Shown: positions 1 through 12,628 of the stretch, piece after piece
Position numbering within the stretch: the first letter of the stretch is position 1
How the letters are laid out: each line of letters starts with the position of its first letter
Source of the DNA: Microbotryum silenes-acaulis
Taxonomy: Eukaryota; Basidiomycota; Microbotryomycetes; Microbotryales; Microbotryaceae
NCBI GenBank assembly: GCA_003665825.1
Contig: QPFY01000003.1
Coordinates: 992,001-1,056,000 of the forward strand
Reading direction: 5' to 3'
DNA: 64,000 nt
The notes under the pieces: model-generated
The model's input: the letters and a program-made list of their open reading frames with translations, nothing else
What the model was told of the DNA's origin: nothing
Database searches by the model: none
Made by a program: the position numbers and the translations under genes

Positions 1-1468
1 TTGTTGCTGCTGCTGCATGAACGCCTGCGCCGTCGCCGCGGGATTCACCCCCTGTCCTCCTTGAGCTCCCGAAGCAGCGGCCATCATGCTCATCATATGC
101 ATCATCGCTTGAGGGGGTGGTGGTCCCGGCATACCCGGTTGAATACCCATCAGGGAAGCGACCAAGAGTATTTTTTGTTCGGGGTGCAGGGACGAGATGG
201 CCGTGGGAAGGTCCAAAGTGGCAAAGATCTTTCATGTGGGATAAAAAGGAAAGCGATCGTCAGGATTTTCTCTCTTTTTTATTCGCCACGAGGACGGAAC
301 CCTCGCAAGAGTCTGAGTGGAAGAGAGTGGACTTACGGCGAACGGGTTACTCGCATCGTTCTGTACCTCTTGCCTCAATTTTTTCTGCTTCTGCGCATAA
401 TTCTTCCACGCGGCTTCGTTCATCCCATAGTTGAAATAATCGGCCATATTCGCACCCGGTCGAGTCCAAGGTTTTTCGGGGAGCGCGTCGAGCTCGAGAT
501 CGAAGAGGTCGTGACCTTGGTCGTCTTGGGGGATCAAGTCGACGTCGAGGCTGGGCGGAGGCATCGTCGGTTGGAGGGGGTAGAGCGATCCGCGTGGGAT
601 GAGGGTCGGTTCGAGTTTGGCAGTGGTAGGCGGGTGCGGTGCATCGTCTTCTGTCGCTGCAGTGGGGGCGGGGGCGGCTGATTCGGAGGCGGGTGGGTTC
701 GGGTTCGAGTTCGGGTTCGGGGTGTTCGTGCCTGGCCTGGCCAATGGTGAATAGTCGGTCGTGGTTGGAGGTGCGGTGACTGTGGGGTAAGGGAAGGGGA
801 TATGAAGGGTCAACTCAGCTGGGCGGGGCGCGGGTCAACGACGCGGTTCGGCGATGGAACGGACGAGGTTTGGTGGCCGATACGGGTGCGAGGACGGGCA
901 CGGGTGCGTTCGGTCTCCGCAAGCTGTGGAAGGTACCATAACGGGGCGTGAGTTGAGCGATCTCGAGCGGTGAAAAGGACCCAGTTGCGCGACTGACGGG
1001 GGTGGTGGCGGCACGGGATCACCGTCGAGGATCAATTCAATGTCCTGCCAAGTGGGGGGGGGTACGAAGGTTCAGTCACAGAGAAACCCAAAATGATGGA
1101 GCGGGGTTTACCCACCTCGTCACTATCCTCTTCGTCCTGCTGCATCTCTCCCTCGTCGTCGTCGCCATTCTGAGCTGATGCGCTGTTGGCGAGACGGTCG
1201 CTGTGGTCAGCTGGGGAGCGACTGCAACCAACCCGAGTGAACTCACCCAGTATGCTGAGCTGCTCCACGTAGCACACCACACCGAGCAGAAGGGGTGGTC
1301 AGTAACTCGGCGTCGGCTCAGCCTCAGCGTCGGCTCAGCCTCAGCGTCGGCTCAGCCCCATTGACGGCACTGACCTGGTGCAGGTGCGGCTTCCTTTTGC
1401 GGCGTATGGTTGATGACGAGTTCGTCGCCATCACCGTACAGGAACGCGTCGTCTTCATCAAAGTCCAT
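1..1468 (-). CDS. FIP1: Fip1-like pre-mRNA 3'-end processing factor (3' end cut by window edge)
   Basis: Fip1 belongs to the nuclear cleavage and polyadenylation factor and tethers poly(A) polymerase. The Fip1 signature [17 protein letters not shown], followed by [16 protein letters not shown], is encoded near 370-480. The start is the ATG at 1466-1468, opening an acidic N-terminus ([12 protein letters not shown]). Exons I can support are 1375-1468 and 1116-1210 (ending in DEEDSDE). The third begins at 1044 with DIELILD and probably ends at 1023. The next, most likely 337-779, carries the Fip1 motif and ends at a GTAAGT donor. The last visible exon, 1-228, is rich in Met, Pro and Gln and runs off the window. 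The third intron is the least certain; the exon 1-2 join keeps frame exactly. Acidic N-terminus, central motif and low-complexity tail are the family's usual order. Confidence 0.88.
1311..1356. repeat. 17-bp tandem repeat in FIP1 intron 1
   Basis: The unit CGTCGGCTCAGCCTCAG occurs about 2.7 times in a row. It lies inside the first FIP1 intron and contributes no protein. Confidence 0.8.
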
Positions 1469-1654
1469 ACTTGATCCCAGAGTGCAATGCGCGATGCGCG
1501 ATGGTGGAGTGGGGCAAGAGAGAAAGAGAGAGAGAGCTGTCCAAGCCGCTTCCACTCGCGACGGCTTCGTCCCCGTTCTGTCAGGGTGTCGGTCCTCTGC
1601 TCAGCTCTTCTCAGCTCTTCTCCACCTTGCCACACCACGCCCGACCCCATCAGG

Positions 1655-2652
1655 ATGGCCTCCTCGACCCCAATCGATCCAGAGTCCCCTTCGTTCCTCG
1701 ACACGTTCGAACGCTGGAGGATCGCCATCACTTCCCTCACCCTCACTGCGCCTGTACGTCCCTCACCGCTCCGATGCGACGCCTCCACTTCCGCCTCCAC
1801 GCCGTCCTGGTCCGGTGGTCAGATCATGCAACCCACCACGACCACGCCAACCTCGGACACAACCGCTACTGCGGCACCCGTCTCGGAACAAGAACGGAAA
1901 CGACTCGTCAAGGAATGCAAACGCTGCGAAAAATGGACCGACGAACTCGCTCGCGAATCACCCATCATCCGTTTCCTGCTCATGCACGTCGCCCTACTCC
2001 CTCCCTCACCTTCCGAAAGCACCTCTTCCCCCACCTCTTCCCCCTCCACCCCCTCCACCTCCTACCCGATCCCGATCACCTGCCAACCCTGTCCGCCCAT
2101 TCTGGCAGGCGGCTTCTCCCCGACGCTCGGCATCCTGCTCTGCCAAAACCGCTTCATGTCCAAAGCGCACCTCCAAGACGCCCTCGCCCACGAACTCATC
2201 CACGCCTACGACGATCGTCGGTTCGACCTGGGCAAAGCCGAGCATTGGGGCAAGGATTTGCGAAAACATGCTTGTACGGAGATCAGAGCCGAGAACCTCT
2301 CCGGCGATTGTCGCTTCTCCAGAGAATTCACCAGGAGGAATTGGACTTTGACCAAGCAGCATCAGGTGAGCGCGCACCCAGCCTCATCAAACACGATTCC
2401 GAGTGCGAGTTCATCGCTGATACCTCTGTTCGCGCGCCACAGGCCTGCGTGAGGAGAAGGGCTACGCTCTCCGTCGCCGCGAACCCGTACTGCAAGGACG
2501 AGCAAGAGGCCCAAAAAATCGTCAACGAGGTTTGGCACAGCTGCTGGCCCGATACACGACCTTTTGATGAGGTCAGCAACTTTCGCACAACCTCTCGTGT
2601 GGTACAGGTGGGCTCTGACCCTTTGCTCTTCCTCCAAACACAGATCTACTAG
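1655..2652 (+). CDS. ATP23: Mitochondrial inner-membrane metalloprotease Atp23 (peptidase M76)
   Basis: Atp23 is a zinc protease of the mitochondrial intermembrane space that matures ATP synthase subunit 6 and helps assemble the Fo sector. The zinc motif HELIHAYD is visible, followed by family cysteines in [23 protein letters not shown] and VWHSC, and the C-terminal signature DTRPFDEIY. Exons are 1655-2365, 2443-2571 and a 9-base last exon 2644-2652 coding Ile-Tyr-stop; the joins keep frame and give 282 residues. A stretch at 1754-1822 (69 bases, GTACGT to CAG) could be a further in-frame intron, since it codes a poorly conserved Ser/Thr-rich piece. The gene converges on XRN1, with 293 bases between the stops. 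Confidence 0.93.
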
Positions 2653-2945
2653 AAACTCTTGTGTCTCATATATACGCTGCACTTTTTGTTCAACCCCACT
2701 CAGGTATCCACTTTTTGCCGCTACTGCCATGACACCCTCTTTTCTCCACTTCCAATCTCTACCGCATACTGTTTGACAAGCTTATTTCAAGAGACAGCGA
2801 CAAACAGGGCTTCCTCTCTCATACACAAACACCCACCCACACACGCAAGCATAGACGAGACGGTTCGAGATGAAGATGCACAACTTGCTTTGCATCGGAG
2901 CTTCAAACTTCAAACGAGAGAACAACAGAAAGAAAAGAACGGCTT

Positions 2946-5900
2946 TTACTGCGTCGTTGCAGCCACACCCGACGTTGACGGTCCTCCATTGGCGGTACCA
3001 TGATGGGCCCCACCTCTCCCACCTCGATAACCCGCGCCTCGCACAGGAGCCCCTCTCCCTCCTCTCCCACGCCCCCGGTTCGAAGCCGCGACCAATGCAG
3101 CAGGTGGAGGAATATTGACTCCACTCCCATTGGGAACGGCGCCGTGCAAGTTCTGGCCTGGCAAACCTCGACGAGCGGGCATGACGTATACACCCGTGTG
3201 TCCACCTCCTCCTCCTCCTCCACCACCACCTCGTCCTCCACGGCCGTTAAACTGCTGAGCGATCGGAGCGGCGGCGTGAACGGGGATCCCGAGCAGGGAA
3301 CCCAATTGGTGTTGTTGCTGCTGTTGAGGAAATGGTTGGTTCGGTCGAATACCGAGCAACGAACCCAAACGCGCTTGCTTGTTGGCCTGACCATTCTGAC
3401 CGGGTGCCGTCAAAAGTTGAGCCGCATTCGACGAAGGCTTGTGAACGCCTCTAGCGACCTCGCCGTAAGCGTTGGGATCGAAAGCAGGTGCGGCCTTCTT
3501 GAGCACGGTGACCTGATGACCATTCGTTGCAATCCCGTTCGGCCGACCACCTGCTCGGTTCGCATTAGGGGCAGGATGGAACCCACCGGCGGGCAGGCCC
3601 TGAGCGGGTAGGATCGTCGGTCCTCCTCGAGGTCCTTTGGTGAAGTGAGCGTTGGCGTTGCCGCGAGGTGCAGCGTGTCCACCTCGGCCACCACCTCGCA
3701 CCGCACCATTCGTACCATGGCCGCGACCGTTGGCTTGACCTGCAGGTGCGGGAGGTGCGTTCGAGTGAACGAACTGCATATCCGTCAAGTTGAGCACGGT
3801 CGCAGGCCCGACGGTCGCACCGCGGTAGTCCGAGCATCGACCGCCCAAGGTCGATCCTCCAAGGAACTGGACGTCGAACACGACGTCAATAAATCCCGTC
3901 TGGATGCCGACGACCGTGCCTTTGGCGGACAAGGGAACGCTACCCGATTCCGAAACGACAGCGACACGATCGCCGAGGCTAAAGTATTGATCCCGCAAGC
4001 GGGTCAAAGCGTGCGCTGGCTTGAGCAGGCCGTGACGAGGGATACCCTTGATGACGGCCTGCTTGATATTGCCTCCGTGCTTTTGGCTGCCCAGTCGATC
4101 AGCAAGTTGTTCGACCATCTGCACCGCTGTCTTGTCGAGTTGATCGGACCACAGTGCGACCCTTTCGAGGTCTTTGACGCCCTTCTGTTTCAACCAAGCG
4201 CTGAGATCCTTGACACGCTGATCGGCCGCGTTGGGCGCAAAGAAGTCAGTCGAGCGGCTGAGGTCTGTGGACAGATCACAGATCAGTCGGTACTACAAGA
4301 CCGGAAACGAGACACGTTTGATCTTACCGTTTTTGCCACGCGTGTCCATAGCCTGGATGATCTCCGGGAACGACCGGCAGTAGTCGATGATGAGCTCGAT
4401 CGCCTTGTTGGTGAACTCCCAACTCGAGTCGCCCTTGCGCGAGTAGCCCAACACCTTCTGACTCTTGGCCTCGAACTTGAGGTTCAATCCGATGTTGAGC
4501 TTGTTGTCGTTGTGCGTGATCAAGACGCTCGAGGTGATCTTGGACAAGGTCAGACCCGAGATGCGCAATCGACGTGCGACGGCATGCGCAGGCACATAGT
4601 CGACTGTGCCGAACGCTTCTAGGCGGGTCTTGAAGACGCGATTCTCGAGTTTATCGGTCGGGAAGAACGCGACACGGATCGCAAGGGCGTCTCCGTCATG
4701 GCCGACGACCTGGGCGGGAGCTCCGTACGCAGGTGCGCCGAAGAAGAAGACCTTGGCGCCCTCGGGGAACTCAACATCGACGGGGATCGCCGGGCTCTCG
4801 ACGTATCGCACGTCCTCGTTGCTGACCTCGGCCACGGTCGCCTGCAGAGCAAAATGCTGCTCCTCGTCGTCCCACTCCTTGACTTGAGCGCCGTCCTCCA
4901 TTCGCTTGAGGCCTACGCAAGGTGTGAGAAAGATGATCGGTCAGTATTTCGGGTACACCGGCATTCAGCACAAGCATGCGACCTCACACTTCAGTGTCTT
5001 GACATGGACGAGGTGATCCACGTGCCCGATGAGCAGACCCTGCTTCTTGGAAAGCGTGTGCTCGATGTTCTGCGCCTTGCGCTTCCAATCCATGGAGTTG
5101 GGCTGAGGACTGAGTCGAACGCGCGTTCGCCCGCCTCTCCCCTCGTCGACTTGGCCATCGATATCGTAGCGGAACAGCTCGTCCGAGATGGCGACGACGA
5201 GCGCTTCCTGCAGATAGGGGTACCCAACGTAGATGCGTTTGCCGACGAGTAAAGCCGCGATGTCCTCGGACTTGATGCCGTCGTAAAGATTGTCGATTTG
5301 CACGACCATCGTCTCCTTTTGCGATTCGCGTTGGAAGATGCTGACGCCGTGGAAATCGAGTCGGCCCGTGAAAGGGATCGTGTGCAGGGACGGGAAGCCG
5401 GAGATGGCATCCTTGCCCAGCAGGACGCCGGGCACGAGGCCAGGAAGCAACTTGAGCGATCCGTCCAGAGTCGGCAGGTGGTAAGGCTCGACGACGGTGT
5501 GGCAGTTGTAAAGATCGGGAAATAAACCAGGCAACGTCGACGGGTAGACCGCGTCGCGCTTCTGGTCATAATTGAACCGCCAGCTGTCGCCGAACGAGTT
5601 GCGCTTGCGCTCCTCGTTCGTCAGCCGGGGCTCTCGAGTGGCCATCGTCGCGAGGAGGCGCTTCTCGTCGATGAAGGGGATCTTGACGATTGCCTCCCAG
5701 TCTTGTTTCTTGCCGTTGAGATCTTGCTCAAAGTTGACGGGGTAAAAGTCAAGGATGGGCGAAGTCGGGTCCGAGAGCAAGTCGCGGAAGGCGAGAGGAA
5801 TATGTTGCGACGACAGGTCGGGCAACACGCCCATCAATTGCTCAAATGGCTTAAAGGGCTTGCCGAGCTCAAAGTTGAACTCGTAAGTGTAGGCCTTGTT

Positions 5901-8421
5901 AAGATCTGTGGGGAGGGAACGCGGGCGGACCACACTCATCACTGATCAGGGTCGAGCTCGACGGTCCACGCTCCTGACGGCACGACTCACCGGAAATCTT
6001 GGGTGCGTAGTGGTAGTTGTAGAACCAGCCCCATGACGCGACACCCGAGTAGTAGTAGCGCAAGACCCATTGCAATCCTTCGATGTATCGGTAAGCGAGT
6101 TGATCGACTTGCGAAGGATCACTGGCATCGAACTCGAGTTTCTCCTGTGTATAACAACAGTTCCTACAATGAGCACGATATGACCGTGTGAGACCTGTTC
6201 GAGACGCACCTTGTAATACTCCTTCTTCCAGTCTAGCATCTTTTGTTGAACCTCAACCTTGTGTTCATCTTCCTGTTCTTCCTCAGTCAATTGTCTTGGC
6301 GTTTCGGCGCTCTCATAGTTGGACAAGACCCGGCCGATCGTGAGTTGCCAGTGCTGGCCTTCCGAGTCGTTTCGCGCGGACTCGAGCAGTGACTCTTCAA
6401 AGCTGAGCACGACGATAGGGTTGTCGTCTTCGTCGAACTCGTCGTACGCGACCGAAAGCTGCAACTTCTCGGCCAAGGTGGCGAGGAAGTGTTGGTCGCG
6501 CGAGGGGAGCGGGCCAGGGAGCTCGAGCCGTGCGTTGGGCGTGAGCTCGGGCAAATTGTCATTTAGGAATTTCTGGACGCGAGTGAAGATTGCCTTTTGG
6601 GCTTTGGTAATGACTGGTGAGGAAGAGACACTGTCAGAGGCCATGTTGGTGTCAATGTTGCGCGCAGCTCACCTAGCTTGCCATTGGCTTGCTTGCCCGA
6701 TCTTTCGATCGCACGACTGGGCTTGGCCTTGAAAAGGCTCGAGTCGGCAAAGTCGTACTCGAAGTGCTCCTGCTCGAATACGGTCAGCTGGTCGAGTACG
6801 AGCTGGAGTCGTTTGACATTGAGGTTGCCATGCTCGTTCAAGTAGCCGCCTTGTTGCAGCGACATCGTCAGTGATGGCTACCTCGTATGCGAAACAGACG
6901 CCAGCCGCACTTACCGGCCGTAGGTAAGATGCGCTTGTAAATCTCGAACAAGCGACCCAAGGCTCCTTCGTTGATGTGCAATCCCGGAAGATGCGGTAAG
7001 AAATCGTTGCCGACAAAGATATTGAGCAAGATGAAGTCGTCGATGATCCGCTCGAGGTCATATTCAAACGGCAAGGCCGAGCTCGTCTTCAGTGCCTGGA
7101 ACTCGAGATCGAGATATTCGCGGAAGAGGGAGAGGTGCATCAAGAAGAACTTTTGGGCTTCGAGGCTGTGGAGCGCCATCATTGTGTCAGAGATAAGTTG
7201 AGATGCAGTGTCGTCTATTGTGGGACTCACCCCTTGGCTTTGCCCTTCTTGGGCCCGAAGGTGACCTCCTCGCGCAAAAGACAGAAATGAGGGTCGTGGG
7301 ACAAGAGCCCGAGCATGATCAAGTCTGCGTCCAAGCCGTACATGCAATGGCGGACGTTCGAGTCGTAGCCGGGCTGGGCCTTGTTGAGTCGGATGTACTC
7401 CATGATCTTGTGCTCTCCTTCGCCGGGAACCTGAGGAGGGTCAGAGGAGATGGGGTCAGATCAGAGGCCAACGCGCTGGTGAGGCCCCGAACGCGGAATG
7501 CACCTCGTGGCCGGAAAGAATGATCTCGACGCCTCTCCAGTCGGCGTCCTCCGAGACTTTTTTGGCGATAAAGTACTTGAGTTGCTCCGAGAGACGAGCC
7601 ATGAAGGGTGTGCCGGGGGTGATGCAGTTGCTGTCAAAGCCGTCGCCTTCGGGCATCTCCTCGCCCTTGTCTATGGCCTCGTCGACGAGCTCCTTCATCT
7701 CCTTGGCAGTCCTGAATCGCCTCGAACGCTGCTGGTTCATCTTGGCCCTCGGTGCGACGCCGTCGACGGCGAGGAAGAAAAGCTTCCGGGGTTTGATGAC
7801 GGAGAAGAGGTGCGAGATGTAGGCAAAGATGGCGAGAAAGATCTGCTCGTCGGAGATTCGGAACGAGGCGTCGTTGTCGTTCGGGTGCGAGCAGTTGTGG
7901 ATGATGCCGTTCATATCGAGATCTGTGGGGCGGTAAGTGTTCCAAGTGTGAGCGAAAGGTCGCCTGTCTGGGGTCATTGCCAGCTGGATCGCGTGTGGGG
8001 GTCCGATCGAGAGAGCGCGACTGACATAGCGCGTCAAACTCGGGGATGCGATCATCTTGGATCAGCTGAGATATGAGTGGGTATCGCTCCCTGTTTTGGA
8101 GTAGGATGACACAAGATGGGTGAGTCATAGGGTTGAGCACACGATGGCTGAGAGGGAGGCACGTACGACATGAAGCGGAAGAACTGCGGAGCGGTCATAC
8201 GATCGAGTCAGCAAGCCAGTGAGATGGACGGTGCTGAGTATGGGCTGTGGCCTGACCTTGGGAATTCCTGTAGCGCGTCATGGTGGCCAGATGAGTGAGC
8301 GAGCAGGCGAGGTGGAAGGGATGGATGGATGGTACGACCGACCCAATCGAGCATCGTCAGCGGTGTTGGACTCGACTCGAGTGGCGATCTCGACGCGACA
8401 CGGCACAGAGTACTGACCCAT
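2946..8421 (-). CDS. XRN1: 5'-3' exoribonuclease 1 (cytoplasmic mRNA decay nuclease)
   Basis: Xrn1 degrades decapped mRNA 5' to 3' in the cytoplasm. Thirteen exons join in frame to 1507 residues: 8418-8421, 8257-8267, 8167-8183, 8026-8090, 7504-7922, 7231-7430, 6915-7165, 6673-6849, 6210-6613, 5991-6144, 4988-5905, 4328-4912 and 2946-4264. The first three exons are only 4, 11 and 17 bases; joined they read MGIPKFFRFMS, the canonical Xrn1 start. Active-site acids are present: Asp35 in [11 protein letters not shown], Glu176 and Glu178 in [11 protein letters not shown], Asp206 and Asp208 in YGLDADLIM. The 5'-phosphate and scaffold region follows ([13 protein letters not shown], then [16 protein letters not shown]). 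The tail is Gly/Arg/Gln-rich with RGG repeats and a poly-Gly run. Length and order match the cytoplasmic Xrn1 rather than nuclear Rat1. Confidence 0.96.
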
Positions 8422-8568
8422 CCTGGGGGATGAGCTATTGCTCGGTTTGATTCGAATGCGGTGGGGGCTGGGACGGGGAGAGAGCGAATGGCACACGGGC
8501 CAAGAGTCGAAACACAGAGGTTGGGTGCTGGTTGCTGAAGGACAAGGTGCGAACGGGCAGTTCGTCGC

Positions 8569-8783
8569 CGGTGGCGCGATTGGAATTGCCCGTTTGGTAA
8601 TGCAAGTGGTCGAGTGATCGCTAATGAGTAATGCGTGGTCGTAATCGGCTTGGGGGTTGCGCTCCACTTTTCTTTCCTTCCCCTCTTCCCATTCTTTCAC
8701 TGCTGCGAGCAGGATCCACGCTCCAGCTACACCACCTGCGCTCGACTCAACGTCAGCAGCATCGATCCCAGCGGCGTCTTCGT
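8569..8783 (+). pseudogene. Duplicated 5' fragment of the Leu5-type carrier gene
   Basis: This stretch resembles the upstream and exon-1 region of the carrier gene at 43.2-43.5 kb. The shared part includes the C-terminal half of the coding start ([16 protein letters not shown] near 8710-8770). It stops abruptly at 8784, exactly where the long inverted repeat begins. It lacks the rest of the carrier. The copy at 46.47-46.99 kb (minus) is closer and shares sequence further upstream (about 8569-8640). Confidence 0.7.
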
Positions 8784-8844
8784 CGTCGACTCGAATCGCT
8801 TGCCGTGTGGATCTCGGCCTCCTTCGGGCCTCTCTGACTATCCC

Positions 8845-9744
8845 ATGATGGCCCTCGCCACCCCTCATCAGCCGCTCTCGAAGAGCGCTCCTAGTACCGC
8901 GAGCGGTATAACTCGTGATGATCTACTCGACGAGCGCAATCACTTCATTCCCTAAGATCTTGCTCGGTTCACGAAAGTGGTCTACTATCAGCCGCAAGAT
9001 CGCTTCTTTTACCGAGAGCTCGAAGTCATCTGGCAAGGCGTCCCGTCGTCAAGCTGGACTGAGCTAATGACGCTCATGGTCACCAAGGCTCTGGCTGTCA
9101 ACGCGAAGGAGGCCCAAGTTGCGGCCCAGAGAAGCTACAACATCTTTTCCTGGGAAATGTGGAGAAACCGGATGGAGTTGCACGATGCGCGCACCAAAGC
9201 TTTCGAGGACTTCGACCAGGTCATGTGCCATAGCGGATTGTGTGAGCACTGATGAATCCGTCGTGGCGGCGCCGACTAAGTTTGCCCGCTCGTTGCGGAG
9301 CAATCTGCCTGATCCACACCACGTGTGCTGAAACCTGCTATCCAAGTTCCTTCCATCAGACCTCCACATGCTCCGTGACTCGTTCGTCGCCGATTACAAC
9401 GCCCGGCATCCCAAACTCGACCCTCCTCTGAGCCGCACCGACGATCTCCGAGCTCGCCTCCCCTCTCGCGATCTTCCTTCCATGGCCGAGCATCGCAAGC
9501 GGTTCCAAGAACGTTTCCGCACGAATCCAACACCGTGGTTCGGTCCACTCACGAAGCAAGAGAAGCATCATCTACGAGGTGCGTCGGTCCAACTGGCTCT
9601 TCGGACATGAGCAGCTCTCATCATCGTCTTCTTTTACTGACCGCACCTCGATCAGCGTTTGAAATTCTTCTTGACCCAGAGCCTGATGGCACTACTGATT
9701 TTGACCACGTCGTTGATTTACGGTCATCCGCTCTGGCCAAGTAG
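8845..9744 (+). pseudogene. Decayed member of an unrecognised repeated gene family (copy A)
   Basis: The frame opens MMALATPHQPL and is stopped by TAA at about 8953, where copy B reads Tyr (FLPYDFARF against FIP-stop-DLARF). Recognisable blocks follow: YYQPQDRFFYRELEVIWQG, AVNAKEAQVAAQRSY, FEDFDQVMCHSGLCEH, then RDSFVADYNARHPKLDPP, WFGPLTKQEKHHL and DFDHVVDLRSSALAK before the stop at 9742-9744. Frames shift between blocks, so introns and mutations cannot be told apart fully. Four copies exist in this window. I recognise no domain; a transposon-derived gag-like or fungus-specific protein are both possible. Confidence 0.6.
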
Positions 9745-10198
9745 AGTCAGCCTTCGTCGACGAGCATCTCTTTGACTTCTCCTACGGCCCCTACCCCTAC
9801 CCATGGCCGTACCTAGTGACTCGGAGCAGCGGCTGTGCTTCAAGGCCGAGGCACCGTTTGAACGCGACGTGTCTGGAGCACAGTATGAATATATGACGTT
9901 GAGCTCGTTCATCCCGATCCTTCATATGTGGTGATGCCGCTCCTGAGATGCTCATGTCTTCCATCCTCCTGCTTTGTGAAATGATGCCGGAGTTTGTGCC
10001 CTGAATCAGGTCATGCAGTGGGGCTTGGAGACGCAGATTGAACGGATGTGCTTTCGCTGACGTAGTATGCGGTCTCTCCTGGAAATTTGGTCTCATGTTC
10101 GAACTGGAAAAGACATGCATAACTTTCAAATGTAGGAAGTGACTATGAAAGGGAGACGGTCTTGCAGCATCACAGTCAGTTTGATGAACGTCGTTCGT

Positions 10199-12628
10199 TC
10201 ATTTTCGCTGCCGGAGGTTTGGAGAAGATCGGGCCGTTTCTGCATCTGCGAGCTTGAACAAACTTTCGTACTTCTTCTCGAGCCCGTCCAAGCCTCTCAG
10301 GACAGCCTCCTGCCTCTTCCTCAATCCATCAACAATGTCGTCCTTCTCAGCCTCCTTCCACTGTGCAGGGGCTTTGGACAATCGATCGCTCGGCGAAGCG
10401 ATCCCCCGATCGACCCCTTTCGCCGCACTCGCCTTCCGCCCCGTCATTCCCACCACCCAAGCCCTCTCTTGCATCTCCTTCCACGCTTCCAGGTCAGAGA
10501 CATTACGTTTCGCCCTTCCACTGCTCCCTCGACCTGGTTGAGCATCCTGTTCATGATCCCCTTCTTCGACGGGGGTCGAGGAAGTACGACAGCGGTTTGG
10601 TACTGGGGTTTGGGCGCCGATCAATCGCGAGATGGGCGTGCCGGTCATCGGGTGCTCACAGTGCCGGTGACGCGAGATGGAGGGGTGAAGAGGGGTACTT
10701 TGGCGCGTGGTCATACGAGCCTGCGTTTCCTGTGTTGATTCCGTGCTTATGGTTGAGATATGTTGCTCGAACTCATTTTGATCAGGCATCCAAGTGAATG
10801 TCCCCTTCCAATACTGCTCCTCCTGTTCTCGACTCCTCTGGCACGATTTCGGGCTGGGTCGAAGGATCGATAAACCGGGGGAAGAGAAAAAGGCCGAATT
10901 GAAGTTGAAAAGCTGGGGGACATCGTCGTCAGCATCGGCTTTCGAAGTCTCGGGCGATGATGAGGTCCCCGTTGAAGCCGGTATCTCGAAGGCTGGTGGA
11001 ACGTAGGTCGAGGTGGAGGGGAACGGTTTGAAGAAAAGGTGCGATCTGAGCGAAATCGGCGAGGGTCGTGACGAGGCCGGGACGAGTAAGCTCGAGATCA
11101 GAGATGTCGCGGCGGGAGTGATGGGAAATGGTAGGGGCAGAGCCAAGGTTGTCTGTTCGGGGTCAGTATAAAGGTCAGCCACGTCCCCACAGGGCCACGA
11201 ACCTTCGACCTAGCGCCGAAGGACTGACGGCAGAGTTGATGATGCGGTCATACGTCTCGGCGATCGATTCGGCGAAAAATGGCGCCTGACCGGTCAGGAG
11301 CTATGATCCTCACGAATCATCCAGTCAGATCCACAATGGCATGTCCACTTGATCGCTTTGCGTTAGACCCACCTCGAAAATGACCACTGCAAAGCTCCAC
11401 AAGTCCACTTCAGCGCCATACGCTCGCTCGTCACCATTGTCCGAGTTGGGCTCGCCACCTCCGAAGCTTTCATCGAAGTCTTGTTCAACAAGACTTTCGG
11501 CGTACTTGAGAACCTCAGGAGCGATGTAGTCAGGTGTTCCAACGAGGGCTCGGCAGTATCTCTTGGCGATCGAAGACCGTCGATGCGATGTGGACGTTCT
11601 GGAGGGGTCGCCCCGGATAGGAGCAGCAGAGCCAAAATCGGTAAGAAGGAGTCGACCGTTTTCGTTGAGGAGCAAGTTTTGTGGTTTGACGTCGCTGCAA
11701 TGCAAATAAGGGAAAACATCAGCGCCCTCGCCAGGTTGGAGCAAATTCCCCACTGGGATCGGCGACGAACCGATGTGCCCATCCTGTGGAATTGAGCCAC
11801 TCGAGCGCTTCGAGTAATTCCTTCATCCATCCTCGAACAAGTCCTTCCTCAATACCAACGATTCTGACGAGAGAATCGTCCGGTCTCTGATGGGCAGCGA
11901 CGTTGGCGTTCGTCGCTTCGAGTAGAGTCCACAGATCGCCGCCCGGGCAGTGCGAGATCACGAGATGGAAACGCTCGGGCGATAGGAAGGAGGCGATGAG
12001 GGTGGGTGTATGTCGGCGATCTGGAGGGGTTTCGAGCGACTGCTGAAGTATACCAAGCTCGTGCCTTATGAACTGTTGCTGTGATTAGAAACCGGGGGGT
12101 GAGGGCGAAAAGGGCAATCTGGTCAGGGTTTTCCGTTTCTGAAAGAATTCGCAGACAGGATCGGACTCGGTACAAAGAACTCACGTTCTGCATCCGATAT
12201 CCCCAGCTGCGATTCAGAGTCTTTACGACGTAATACTTCGGTGTGACCGAACCATTGACCGCAAGTTTCGTTGCTGACGACGAGGAAAGGTGCTTCTGCG
12301 CGATCACGAGCTGTACACTGGCAAAGGAGCCGGAGCGAGAGAGCGTGCTCGTGACGACGAAATCATCCATGCTCAACACTGCTTTCTGCAAGCGTAGCAA
12401 CGCGGGATCCACATCTGTCGATTTGTTCCATTGTCAGCTTTCATTCTAATCAGTGTACTCCAAGGCAGTCGCTCATGCCCACGTACCCTGTCCCTGTGCT
12501 GCCAGTCTCTCAACCTCGGACAAGGTCAGGTGCAGCAGCTCGTTCGGCAGCGCGGTCGAAGGCAGAGAGCGAGCCAACGAGGACAGTGTCGCATTGATAA
12601 CGCGTTTGCGTTGATTCCATGTCGGCAT
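10199..12628 (-). CDS. AGC-family serine/threonine protein kinase, left copy
   Basis: A complete kinase gene, identical in protein to the copy at 52052-54481. Exons are 12487-12628, 12185-12414, 11771-12072, 11373-11694, 11229-11300 and 10199-11152, giving 673 residues with every join in frame. Start ATG at 12626-12628 (MPTWNQRKRV). Kinase landmarks: glycine loop SRSGSFASV, VVKTL lysine near residue 112, helix-C Glu in RHELGIL, HRDVKPQN near 225 (split by an intron with a GTTCGT donor), TDFGSA near 244, YIAPEVL, DLWSFAVVIFE, and PFFAESIAETYDRII as in DMPK/ROCK-like AGC kinases. The C-terminal 300 residues are low complexity with a GTFTWMP motif resembling an AGC tail. The substrate cannot be told. 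Confidence 0.85.

Noticed and set aside
3645..4622. A 325-codon plus-strand frame
   Set aside because: It is antisense to the well-supported XRN1 exons and is a by-product of their GC-rich codons.
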